36,310 bases of DNA, taken from NCBI GenBank assembly GCA_016206405.1, contig JACQRQ010000268.1:1-36310 (forward strand). Direction: 5' to 3'. The notes beneath the pieces were generated by a model, which was not told the origin of the DNA, ran no database searches, and saw nothing but the letters and a program-made list of their open reading frames with translations. This document shows positions 24,121 through 31,623 of this stretch, piece after piece. How positions within the stretch are numbered: position 1 is the first letter of the stretch; every line of letters begins with the position of its first letter. The position numbers and the translations under genes were made by a program. This DNA is from Elusimicrobiota bacterium. GTDB lineage: Bacteria > Elusimicrobiota > Elusimicrobia > O2-12-FULL-59-9.

Positions 24121-25326
24121 ATGGGACCCCTGAGAATTCCAGCCGTCCGTCTTGCGCTCATCGCCGTCCTGGCGGCGTATTGGGCGTTTTTGGGCGTGGT
24201 TCCGGCATTCAACGAAATCCGAAGCGATTTTCCAAACTACTACGCGGCCGCAAGAATCGCCCTCCAAAACCCGGACGACGCCCGGCTCTACGACGACGCC
24301 TGGTTCCAGGCTAAACTCATGCAGGCCGGATTTGCCCACCCCGGCAAGTTTTCCCCCCATCCTCCCACGACGGCAATTCTCTACATGCCGCTTGCCTTTC
24401 TGCCGCCGCTGGCCGCGTTCAACACGATGACCGCCTTGAACCTTCTTTTCGTGCTTCTGGCCGTCATTTATTTATCCCGCGGGCTGTCTGCCCCCTGGAC
24501 GGAGTCGTCGCTGTTGATTCTCTTATCCGGCCAAGGGCTCGTCAATTGCTTCCTGCTGGGCCAAATTTATGCAGCCGTTTCCTTGTCCGTCATTATGGGT
24601 TATTATTTTTATGCGCGTGGAAACAAAGCGGCGGCCGGCATTTTTTTCGGGCTTTTTATTCCCATTAAATATTTCCCCGTCGTTTTCTTGCCCTACTTCG
24701 CCGTTAAGAAGGAGTACCGGCTTCTGCTTTACAGCGCCATTCCCGGCGCTCTCTTCGCGGCGGCCAGCCTATGGCTGTGGGGATGGGAAACTCACCGGCG
24801 TTTTCTGAACGAGGCTTTCGGCCCCCATCTTTTATCCAACCTGTCCCTGCAAAGCCCGTTTGCGCCGGCCTTCCAATCCTTGGACGGGTTGCTGCGCCGA
24901 TGGATGATCATGGACGCGGCGGCCAATCCGCGGCCGTGGATAGATTCTCAAGCGGGATTCTGGGCCGCCAAGCTCTTAGTTCTTTTTGCGCTCGGCGCCC
25001 TCGCGGTTCGCAGGTTCATTCAATATATGCATGATCCGGCCAAGCAGGCTCTCTGCCTTATTTTGCCCGCGCTCTTGGCGCTTGTCATCGCGCCGGCCAC
25101 CGCCACCTACCATTTTCTGCTCCTTTGGCTGCCCGTGGGGCTTCTCTTGAAGCATTACTCCAACCAGGGTCGGCATGATTTATCGCATCTGACGCTGATG
25201 GCCTATGCGGCGATCGGGTTCATTCCTTACGGCCTGTTCTATCCATTTGCCGGGGCAGGGGGGTGGGCCTGGCTGGCTTATCCGCGCTGGTTTTTGATTT
25301 TGGCGATGTTTCTTATGGCGGCGTAG
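24121..25326 (+). CDS. GT87-like (DUF2029) polytopic membrane glycosyltransferase
   Basis: A 401-residue protein with about nine to ten hydrophobic helices. Its N-terminal periplasmic loop DFPNYYAAARIALQNPDDARLYD follows the first helix. Other signs are FSPHPPTTAILYMPL, FFGLFIPIKYFPVVFLPYF (the conserved GxxxxxKxxP region) and LSGQGLVNCFLLGQ. These are characteristic of the GT87/DUF2029 family, whose known members are polyprenyl-phosphomannose-dependent mannosyltransferases in actinobacteria. The donor here is probably a lipid-linked sugar, but that is an inference. Together with the next gene it suggests the operon ends with membrane steps of glycan assembly and export. Confidence 0.82.
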   Translation: MGPLRIPAVRLALIAVLAAYWAFLGVVPAFNEIRSDFPNYYAAARIALQNPDDARLYDDAWFQAKLMQAGFAHPGKFSPHPPTTAILYMPLAFLPPLAAFNTMTALNLLFVLLAVIYLSRGLSAPWTESSLLILLSGQGLVNCFLLGQIYAAVSLSVIMGYYFYARGNKAAAGIFFGLFIPIKYFPVVFLPYFAVKKEYRLLLYSAIPGALFAAASLWLWGWETHRRFLNEAFGPHLLSNLSLQSPFAPAFQSLDGLLRRWMIMDAAANPRPWIDSQAGFWAAKLLVLFALGALAVRRFIQYMHDPAKQALCLILPALLALVIAPATATYHFLLLWLPVGLLLKHYSNQGRHDLSHLTLMAYAAIGFIPYGLFYPFAGAGGWAWLAYPRWFLILAMFLMAA

Positions 25327-25333
25327 AACTCAC

Positions 25334-26929
25334 ATGGATCGCGCTTCGACCTTTGGAATTCTCGCGCGGATTTGGCAATTTGCCGCCGCTCCGGTGACGT
25401 TGTGGCTGGTGGCGTCCCGATTTGCGCCGGAGGCGCAAGGCTACTACTATGCCTTCGGGAGCTTGATCGCCTTGCAGGTGTTTTTGGAGTTGGGATTGGG
25501 CACGGTCATCTCCCAGTTTGCCGGCCATGAATGGGCCCGGCTGGCGCTCGATGAAAAGGGGCGCATCGCGGGAGCAACGGACGCCCTCTCGCGTTTGGCC
25601 GGCCTGGCGCAATCGGCCTTGCGGTGGTATGCGGCCGCCGGCGCCTTGGCGGCGGCGGGATTGGCGCTGGCCGGTTTTATCTTTTTCCGCGACGCGCCGG
25701 CGTCGCACATCCGCTGGGCGCCTGCCTGGCTGGCGCTTTGCCTGCTCACCGGCTTCAATATACTCCTATTGCCGGCGTGGCATCTTTTGGACGGCTGCAA
25801 TCAAGTGGAACACACGCACGCCTATCGTTTTTTTCAAAGCGTGCTGGAAACTTTTGCGCGCTGGAGCTTTGTTTTGGGGGGAGCGGGATTGTGGACGCCG
25901 GCTCTAGCCTGCTCGGCTTCCATGGGTTGCGGTTTGGTCCTGCTGCGCTCAAGGTATTGGAACTTCTTTCGATGCCTTTGGACTGCGCCGGCTTGCGAGC
26001 GCATCGACTGGTTCAAGTCTGTCTGGCCGATGCAATGGAGAACGGCGATCACCTGGATCAGCGGCACCCTCATATTTTCGACGATGACTCTGATCGTTTT
26101 TCGCTCGCACGGCCCCGTCATCGCGGGCCAAATGGGCATGACTTGCGCGCTCATGGCCGCGCTGACTAACGCGGCGTTTATGCTGGTTTCGACAAAAACT
26201 CCCCGTTTCGCCATGCTCATCGCCCGGAAAGACTATCCGGCCCTGGACCGGCTGTTCGTAAAATCAGCCCGGGGCGCGCTGGCGGTCATCAGCCTCGGCG
26301 CGGGAGCCATGGCGGCCATGCTCTTCCTCTTGCGCCTTTTCAACCACCCGCTGGCCGCGCGGCTCTTGCCGCCGCTGCCGGCGGGCCTGCTGCTTTTGGC
26401 GGCGGTCTTCAACCAATTAAACTTTTGCTATGGAGCCTACCTAAGGGCCCACCGGCGGGAACCTTTCATGCTCACCACCGCCGCCGGCGCCGGACTCTTC
26501 TGCGCGGCCGGATCTTATTTGGCAAGCAGCTACGGTCCGGTCGGACTGGCGGCCGGATTCTTGGCCGTCAGCGCGATGATGTTGACGGCTAATTCAATGC
26601 TTTTCTTTAGACTGAGGACCGCATGGCATGCGGATCAGGACGCGACGGACAGGCGTTTTGACATCATCGCGCCGATATCGGCGGGAGATTCGATGACGGG
26701 GATGCCGGCCCCGCGCAGCGCCTCCGCCTTGGCCGCCCAGGTCCCGCTTCCGCCCTCGATGATGGCGCCCGCGTGGCCCATGCGGCGGCCGGCGGGGGCG
26801 GTCCTTCCGGCGATGAAGGCGCAGACGGGTTTGGACATATGCGCCTTGAAAAATGCGGCGGCTTCTTCTTCGGCGCTTCCGCCGATTTCGCCGATGATGA
26901 GCACCGCATCCGTTCCGGCGTCGTCTTGA
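25334..26929 (+). CDS. Wzx/MATE-like polysaccharide flippase
   Basis: Polytopic protein with about 12 hydrophobic helices in the first 430 residues. The opening RIWQFAAAPVTLWLVASRF is typical of the oligosaccharide flippase (Wzx) branch of the MVF/MATE superfamily. The protein would flip a lipid-linked oligosaccharide to the outer leaflet, consistent with the glycosyltransferase 7 nt upstream. The family-like sequence ends near residue 434 (FFRLRTAWHAD). The open frame then runs on for about 97 residues antisense to sucD, with a composition (Ala, Pro, Ser, Met) expected of a shadow. The original stop was probably lost by mutation or frameshift. The tail may be real but is unlikely to fold. 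Confidence 0.8.
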   Translation: MDRASTFGILARIWQFAAAPVTLWLVASRFAPEAQGYYYAFGSLIALQVFLELGLGTVISQFAGHEWARLALDEKGRIAGATDALSRLAGLAQSALRWYAAAGALAAAGLALAGFIFFRDAPASHIRWAPAWLALCLLTGFNILLLPAWHLLDGCNQVEHTHAYRFFQSVLETFARWSFVLGGAGLWTPALACSASMGCGLVLLRSRYWNFFRCLWTAPACERIDWFKSVWPMQWRTAITWISGTLIFSTMTLIVFRSHGPVIAGQMGMTCALMAALTNAAFMLVSTKTPRFAMLIARKDYPALDRLFVKSARGALAVISLGAGAMAAMLFLLRLFNHPLAARLLPPLPAGLLLLAAVFNQLNFCYGAYLRAHRREPFMLTTAAGAGLFCAAGSYLASSYGPVGLAAGFLAVSAMMLTANSMLFFRLRTAWHADQDATDRRFDIIAPISAGDSMTGMPAPRSASALAAQVPLPPSMMAPAWPMRRPAGAVLPAMKAQTGLDICALKNAAASSSALPPISPMMSTASVPASS

Positions 26930-27519
26930 AACAGGGATAAAATTTTAACGAAGTCGGCGCCCAAAACCGGATCGCCGCCTATGCCGACCACCGTGGACTG
27001 CCCAAGCCCGTGCCGGGTCAATTGCCAGACGGCCTCATAAGTGAGAGTCCCGGAGCGCGAAACGATGCCCACGGAACCGGGCTTGTGTATGTATCCCGGC
27101 ATGATGCCCACCTTGGCCTGTCCGGGGCTGATGACGCCCGGGCAGTTGGGCCCGATGAGCGTCGTCTCCGGCCGACGCCCCGCCAATAAACGCTTGACTC
27201 TGGCCATGTCCCTGACCGGGATGCCTTCGGTGATGCACACAATCAGCCTGACGCCGGCGTCGGCCGCTTCCAGCACCGCATCGGCGGCGAACGGGGGCGG
27301 GACAAAAATCAGGGACGTATCGGCTCCCGTCCGCCGGACCGCCTCGGCGGCCGTGTTAAAGATGGGCACTCCAAAAATAAGCCCGCCGCCTTTCCCGGGA
27401 GTGACCCCCGCCACCACTTTGGTGCCGTAGGCGGCGCATTGCTCGGCATGAAATTTGCCGGCGGAACCGGTGATCCCCTGGACCAGAACCTTCGATTTGT
27501 TATTGACTAAAATGGACAT
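26635..27519 (-). CDS. sucD: Succinate-CoA ligase (ADP-forming) alpha subunit
   Basis: Alpha subunit of succinyl-CoA synthetase, TCA cycle. It carries the CoA-binding motif GITGSAGKFHAEQC, IGPNCPGVISP, and GRTAPAGRRMGHAGAIIEGG with the phosphorylated His. At 294 residues it has full family length. It is the third gene of a gltA-sucC-sucD operon read on the minus strand, but 103 bases of repeat sequence separate it from sucC. No Shine-Dalgarno sequence precedes its ATG (complement of 27517-27519). Its last 295 bases overlap the tail of the flippase gene on the other strand. Confidence 0.95.
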   Translation of the reverse strand: MSILVNNKSKVLVQGITGSAGKFHAEQCAAYGTKVVAGVTPGKGGGLIFGVPIFNTAAEAVRRTGADTSLIFVPPPFAADAVLEAADAGVRLIVCITEGIPVRDMARVKRLLAGRRPETTLIGPNCPGVISPGQAKVGIMPGYIHKPGSVGIVSRSGTLTYEAVWQLTRHGLGQSTVVGIGGDPVLGADFVKILSLFQDDAGTDAVLIIGEIGGSAEEEAAAFFKAHMSKPVCAFIAGRTAPAGRRMGHAGAIIEGGSGTWAAKAEALRGAGIPVIESPADIGAMMSKRLSVAS

Positions 27520-27528
27520 GATATTGAA

Positions 27529-27652
27529 AGTGGTAGAGTGGTAGAGTGGTAGAGTGATCGGGTGATCAAGTAATCGAGTGAACGATGGGTTGACGTTGGG
27601 TTTTGAGTTCCGCTGAATCCAATCACTTTACCACCTTTACCACTTTACCACT
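27529..27652. repeat. Octanucleotide repeat, array 5, in inverted halves
   Basis: The first half (27529-27580) reads GTGGTAGAGTGGTAGAGTG and then diverged GATC-rich units. The second half (27623-27652) reads CACTTTACCACCTTTACCAC. The halves are complementary, so RNA from this region could form a long hairpin. The second half encodes the C-terminus of sucC and provides its stop codon. The middle 40 bases carry nothing I recognise. Confidence 0.78.
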
Positions 27653-28810
27653 ATCTTTCCGGGCGGCTTTCACCGCTTTCTGAGCCGCATCTTCAAGGTC
27701 GGCGGCCTGCGTCAAGGGCAGCCCGGATTGCGCTAAAAGCTTGCGCCCTTCCTCGACCCGCGTTCCCTCCAGGCGCACGATCAGGGGAACATCGAGCCGC
27801 ACGTGTTCCAATGCCTTCAAAATCCCCTCGGCGATGACGTCGCACTTCATGATGCCGCCGAAAATGTTGACCAAGACAGCCTCCACCTTGGGATCCTTCA
27901 GCAAAATCTCGAAGGCCTCGCGGACTTGTCCGACATTGGCGCCGCCGCCCACGTCCAAAAAATTGGCCGGTTCTCCGCCCGCCAGCTTGACGATATCCAT
28001 GGTCCCCATGGCCAAGCCGGCCCCGTTGACCATGCAGCCGATGTTGCCGTCCAAGCTGATGTAGGAAATTCCCGCTTTCTTGGCCGCGCGCTCCAAATCG
28101 GTCGCGTCGAGGTCCTCCCGGACCGAGGGATGTCGAAAAAGGCCGTTGTCATCGAGGGCCACTTTGGCGTCCAGAGCGATCCATCGGAAATCCGGGGTTG
28201 TCGCCAGCGGATTGATTTCTACCAGGCTCGCGTCCTGCTCGAGAAAAAGCCTGGCCAGGGAAACGGCGATGGCGCAAAATCCGGAGACGAGCTCCGGGGC
28301 GAGCTCGAGGCCGAAGGCCAGGCGGCGCGCCTGAAACGCCTCCAGGCCGCCCCCGGGGTCCAAGGGCTCGGTCAAAATAGCCTGCGGTTTGTCCCGGGCG
28401 ACGTTTTCAATTTCCATGCCGCCCTCCTTGGACGCGATCATCAGCGGACAGCCCCGCTTGCGGTCCATGACCACCGACAGGTAATATTCTTTGTCGATCT
28501 TCACGGCGGCTTCGGCCAAAATCTGATTAACGACGACGCCCCGGCCCGCCGTCTGGTGGGTCGTCAGAGACATGCCGATCATCTTCTGCGCCAAAGCGCC
28601 GGCCTCTTCCGCCGTGCGCGCCGTTTGAATGCCGCCCGCTTTCCCGCGGCCCCCGGCAAAAACCTGCGCCTTGAGCACCCACGGCCCGGCGCCTGCTTTC
28701 TTGATCGCCACGGCCGCCTCCGGCGCCGAAGAAAATACGCCGGCCGACAAGGGAACGGGCACTCCGTATTCCTTTAATAGGCGTTTGGATTCAAATTCCA
28801 GAAGCTTCAT
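27623..28810 (-). CDS. sucC: Succinate-CoA ligase (ADP-forming) beta subunit
   Basis: ATP-grasp beta subunit of succinyl-CoA synthetase. Visible motifs are KAQVFAGGRGKAGGI at the nucleotide site, LVEINPLATT, and NFLDVGGGANVGQVREAF with VNIFGGIMKCDVIAEGI in the C-terminal flavodoxin-like domain. Length is normal (395 residues, E. coli 388). The final residues KDSGKVVKVVK are encoded by the octanucleotide repeat, which also supplies the TGA. The ATG overlaps the gltA stop as ATGA, so the two are translationally coupled. Confidence 0.95.
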   Translation of the reverse strand: MKLLEFESKRLLKEYGVPVPLSAGVFSSAPEAAVAIKKAGAGPWVLKAQVFAGGRGKAGGIQTARTAEEAGALAQKMIGMSLTTHQTAGRGVVVNQILAEAAVKIDKEYYLSVVMDRKRGCPLMIASKEGGMEIENVARDKPQAILTEPLDPGGGLEAFQARRLAFGLELAPELVSGFCAIAVSLARLFLEQDASLVEINPLATTPDFRWIALDAKVALDDNGLFRHPSVREDLDATDLERAAKKAGISYISLDGNIGCMVNGAGLAMGTMDIVKLAGGEPANFLDVGGGANVGQVREAFEILLKDPKVEAVLVNIFGGIMKCDVIAEGILKALEHVRLDVPLIVRLEGTRVEEGRKLLAQSGLPLTQAADLEDAAQKAVKAARKDSGKVVKVVK

Positions 28811-29982
28811 ATCTTGGAGCGGTCCCCCCGCCTTTTTTCGACCCGCTCATAGGAGCGCGGCTCCGGGCCGACATATTCCGCGTTGGGCCGGAATAGACGG
28901 TTTTCTTGCCAATATTCCAGCACATGCGCCGTCCAGCCGGCGACGCGGGCGATGGCAAAAATGGGCGTAAACAAATCCGGGGGGATTCCCAGGGCCTGGT
29001 ACACCAGGCCGGAGTAGAGGTCGACGTTGGCGTAAATGCCTTTGGAACCGACCTGCGCCTGCATGACCTCTTCCAGCCGCACGTTGATATTAAATAGCCG
29101 TTCGCTGTCGGTGCCCGCGACCACGTTGCGCGCGTATTCCTTAAAAACCCTGGCCCGCGGATCGACCGTCTTGTAAATCCTGTGGCCAAAGCCCATAATC
29201 CTGTATTTTTTCGAGCGGAAAGACTCGCGCACATAGGCCTCCACTTTGGAGGCGTCGCCGATGGCGTCGATCATCTTGAGAACCTCTTCGTTGGCCCCGC
29301 CGTGCAGGGGCCCCTTCAGAGTTCCTATGCCGCTGACGACGGCGGAATACAGATCCGAAAGAGTGGAGGCCGTCACCAGCGAAGAGAATGTGGAGGCGTT
29401 CATCTCGTGGTCGGCATGCAGGATCAAGGCCACATCCATGAGCCTGGCCTCGTCTTTGGTCGGCTGCCTGCCGGAAAGCATATACAGAAAATTTGCCGCG
29501 TGGTCCAAGGAAGGATGGGGAGCGACGGCGTTTTGGCCGCGCCTGAGCCGGTGGAAAGCGGCCATCATGGTCGGAAATTGCGCGGTCATGCGGACGGCGC
29601 GCTCTTCGTTGGCCGCGACGCCGTTATCCGGGTTTTTATCCAGGTTGCCTAAGAGCGAGGCGAGCGTGCGCAAAACGCCCATCGGAGCCGCGTCTTTGGG
29701 CAGCCGCTCGATGTGGGGCGCCAACTCCTCGGGAAGAGCGCGGCATTCGAGAAACCGCTTCTTGAGCGCTTTGAGCTCCGGGGCCGTCGGGAATCTCCGC
29801 CGCCATAAGAGAAAACACACCTCCTCGAAGGAGGAGTGTTGCGTCAATTCCTCGATGGAATAACCCAGGTAGTACAGCCGCCCTTGCTGCCCATCAATGG
29901 AGCACAGCCCCGATCGGGCCGCCGTAACTCCCTCCAGGCCCGCGGAAAAACCGGGTTTTGCGGCAAGTTTTGTGGCGCCCAT
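28807..29982 (-). CDS. gltA: Citrate synthase
   Basis: First enzyme of the TCA cycle, joining acetyl-CoA and oxaloacetate. Active-site motifs: HADHEMNAST (first catalytic His), GPLHGGANE, MGFGHRIYKTVDPRA with the second catalytic His, and NVDLYSGLVYQALG with the catalytic Asp. The 391-residue form without the E. coli N-terminal zinc-like domain is the common short bacterial/archaeal type. It leads the gltA-sucC-sucD operon, with a promoter about 50 bases upstream in the gap to the divergent CNNM-EIIA gene. Confidence 0.95.
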   Translation of the reverse strand: MGATKLAAKPGFSAGLEGVTAARSGLCSIDGQQGRLYYLGYSIEELTQHSSFEEVCFLLWRRRFPTAPELKALKKRFLECRALPEELAPHIERLPKDAAPMGVLRTLASLLGNLDKNPDNGVAANEERAVRMTAQFPTMMAAFHRLRRGQNAVAPHPSLDHAANFLYMLSGRQPTKDEARLMDVALILHADHEMNASTFSSLVTASTLSDLYSAVVSGIGTLKGPLHGGANEEVLKMIDAIGDASKVEAYVRESFRSKKYRIMGFGHRIYKTVDPRARVFKEYARNVVAGTDSERLFNINVRLEEVMQAQVGSKGIYANVDLYSGLVYQALGIPPDLFTPIFAIARVAGWTAHVLEYWQENRLFRPNAEYVGPEPRSYERVEKRRGDRSKI

Positions 29983-30032
29983 ACGCGTTGTTCCCCCTGA
30001 TGCTGCGGCCGGCGGACTGGATTGATGAACTT

Positions 30033-30060
30033 AGTATATATATTTTAGGAAAAATGTAAA
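30033..30060 (-). promoter_or_regulatory. Sigma-70-type promoter for the gltA-sucCD operon
   Basis: Read on the minus strand: TTTACA (30060-30055), a 16-bp spacer and TATACT (30038-30033). The gltA ATG is about 50 bases downstream. The remaining gap to the divergent gene is AT-rich but shows no clear plus-strand promoter. Confidence 0.55.
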
Positions 30061-30109
30061 ATATAGGCGCGGTGGCCCGGTCCGCTTCAAGGCGCGCCAG
30101 CGCAATTGC

Positions 30110-31609
30110 ATGCCCATCGCCCTCAGCATTCTCGGCGCCGCCGTCTGCGTCCTATTAAACGCCTTCTTTGTCTTGGCGGAGTTCGCCATCATCAAAGTGC
30201 GCGTCACCCGCATCGAGCAGTTGGCCCAGAGGGGCGTGCGCCGCGCCCAAGTGACGCGGGAAATCGTCCGGCAGACGGAAGCCTACCTCTCGGCCACGCA
30301 GATCGGCATCACGATCGCGAGCCTGGGGCTGGGCTGGCTCGGAGAGCCGGCCTTCGCCGTTATTTTCGCCCCTATTTTCGTCAAGCTCAACCTGGCTTCC
30401 GGCGCGGCGGCGCAAACCGCGGGCTTCGCGGCCGCTTTCGTGTGGATCACTCTGCTGCACGTCATTTTGGGCGAGCTGGTTCCCAAATCCATCGCGATCC
30501 GCAGAGCCGAAGCCTCGGCCCTCCTCGTTTCCGGGCCGATGCGCCTGTTTTACACTATAGCCTCCCCTTTCATCAACTTGTTTAACACCCTCGCCGAGGG
30601 GGTGCTGTTCCTGCTGGGTATAGCCCCCTTAAAACACCTGGACTTGGCCCACTCGGAGGAAGAGCTCCGAATTATTTTGGCCGCCTCTCAGGACGTGGGC
30701 TCCATCCCTCCCCAAAGGATATTCTTTTTCGAAAATGCCCTGGCGCTGGCCAAAAAGCACACGCGCCATATCATGACTCCCCGGGAAAAAGTCGTCTTCC
30801 TGTCCGTGCAGCAGGACTGGCCGCAAAACCTGGAGCTTATCCAAGCCACGCGCCATACGCGCTATCCCCTGTGCGACGGCGGCATCGACCAAACTCTGGG
30901 CATGATCCACGTGAAGGATTTATGCCACCAGGTGTCTTCCTCGCCCGATCTTTTGCGCCTTAAGCGCCAAATCCTCAAGGTGCCGGCGAGTTTCCCCGCG
31001 GAGCATCTGTTGGGCGAATTCCAGCGGCAGAAAACGCACATGGCCATGGTCACCGAGGACGACGGCCGCGTCGCCGGCATGGTCACGCTTGAAAACGTCC
31101 TAGAGCAGCTCGTCGGCAATATCGAGGATGAATTCGACCGGCCGAGGCCCATCGATCTCGGCCGGCTTTTTCATGAGGGAGTGGTCGTTCTGGATTTGAA
31201 GGCGGAAACGAAAAAGGAAGCCATCGCGGCCCTGGTGCATGCGCTGTGCAAGGCCAAAGGGCTTCAAAACGAACACCAGATTTTTTCTTCGGTTTGGGGC
31301 CGGGAAATCAGTTTTTCAACGGGCATCGGAAACTCGGTCGCCCTGCCGCACAGCGCGATCGCGGGTCTCACAAAATTCATGCTCGCTTTCGGCCTGTCAA
31401 GAAACGGCATAGACTTTCAGGCGCCGGACAAGCAGAAGACCCATCTCATTTTCATGATATTGTCTCCCATGGAACAGGCGGGGGACTACCTGCAGCTGCT
31501 GGCCAAGCTCAGCCGCCTGATTCGCAATTCAACCATCCGCGAACAAATAATGACCACGACCCGCAAGGAAACCCTGCTGGACCTTTTCGACGCCTTGGAT
31601 AAATTCTAG
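30110..31609 (+). CDS. CNNM/CorC-like transporter fused to a PTS EIIA domain
   Basis: Three-part fusion of 499 residues. Residues about 1-190 are the DUF21/CNNM membrane domain (LNAFFVLAEFAIIKVRVTRI; SATQIGITIASLGLGWLGEP; ILGELVPKSIAIRRAE), as in bacterial Mg2+/Co2+ exporters and the HlyC/CorC family. Residues about 215-340 hold paired CBS domains that usually sense nucleotides. Residues about 350-499 are a type-2 PTS EIIA domain (fructose/EIIA-Ntr class) with the phosphorylatable His414 in GIGNSVALPHSAI. The usual C-terminal CorC_HlyC domain is replaced by EIIA. This suggests ion transport controlled by phosphorylation state, but that is inference. The gene ends 14 bases from the convergent pyrophosphatase gene. 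Confidence 0.87.
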   Translation: MPIALSILGAAVCVLLNAFFVLAEFAIIKVRVTRIEQLAQRGVRRAQVTREIVRQTEAYLSATQIGITIASLGLGWLGEPAFAVIFAPIFVKLNLASGAAAQTAGFAAAFVWITLLHVILGELVPKSIAIRRAEASALLVSGPMRLFYTIASPFINLFNTLAEGVLFLLGIAPLKHLDLAHSEEELRIILAASQDVGSIPPQRIFFFENALALAKKHTRHIMTPREKVVFLSVQQDWPQNLELIQATRHTRYPLCDGGIDQTLGMIHVKDLCHQVSSSPDLLRLKRQILKVPASFPAEHLLGEFQRQKTHMAMVTEDDGRVAGMVTLENVLEQLVGNIEDEFDRPRPIDLGRLFHEGVVVLDLKAETKKEAIAALVHALCKAKGLQNEHQIFSSVWGREISFSTGIGNSVALPHSAIAGLTKFMLAFGLSRNGIDFQAPDKQKTHLIFMILSPMEQAGDYLQLLAKLSRLIRNSTIREQIMTTTRKETLLDLFDALDKF

Positions 31610-31623
31610 AGGGAAAAGCGGAC

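Noticed and set aside
26635..26929. Treating the flippase C-terminus as a separate functional domain.
   Set aside because: This stretch is antisense to the conserved sucD end and has low-complexity Ala/Pro/Ser/Met composition.
27803..28777. A 324-codon plus-strand frame opposite sucC.
   Set aside because: sucC is unmistakable on the minus strand; the plus frame shows no family features.
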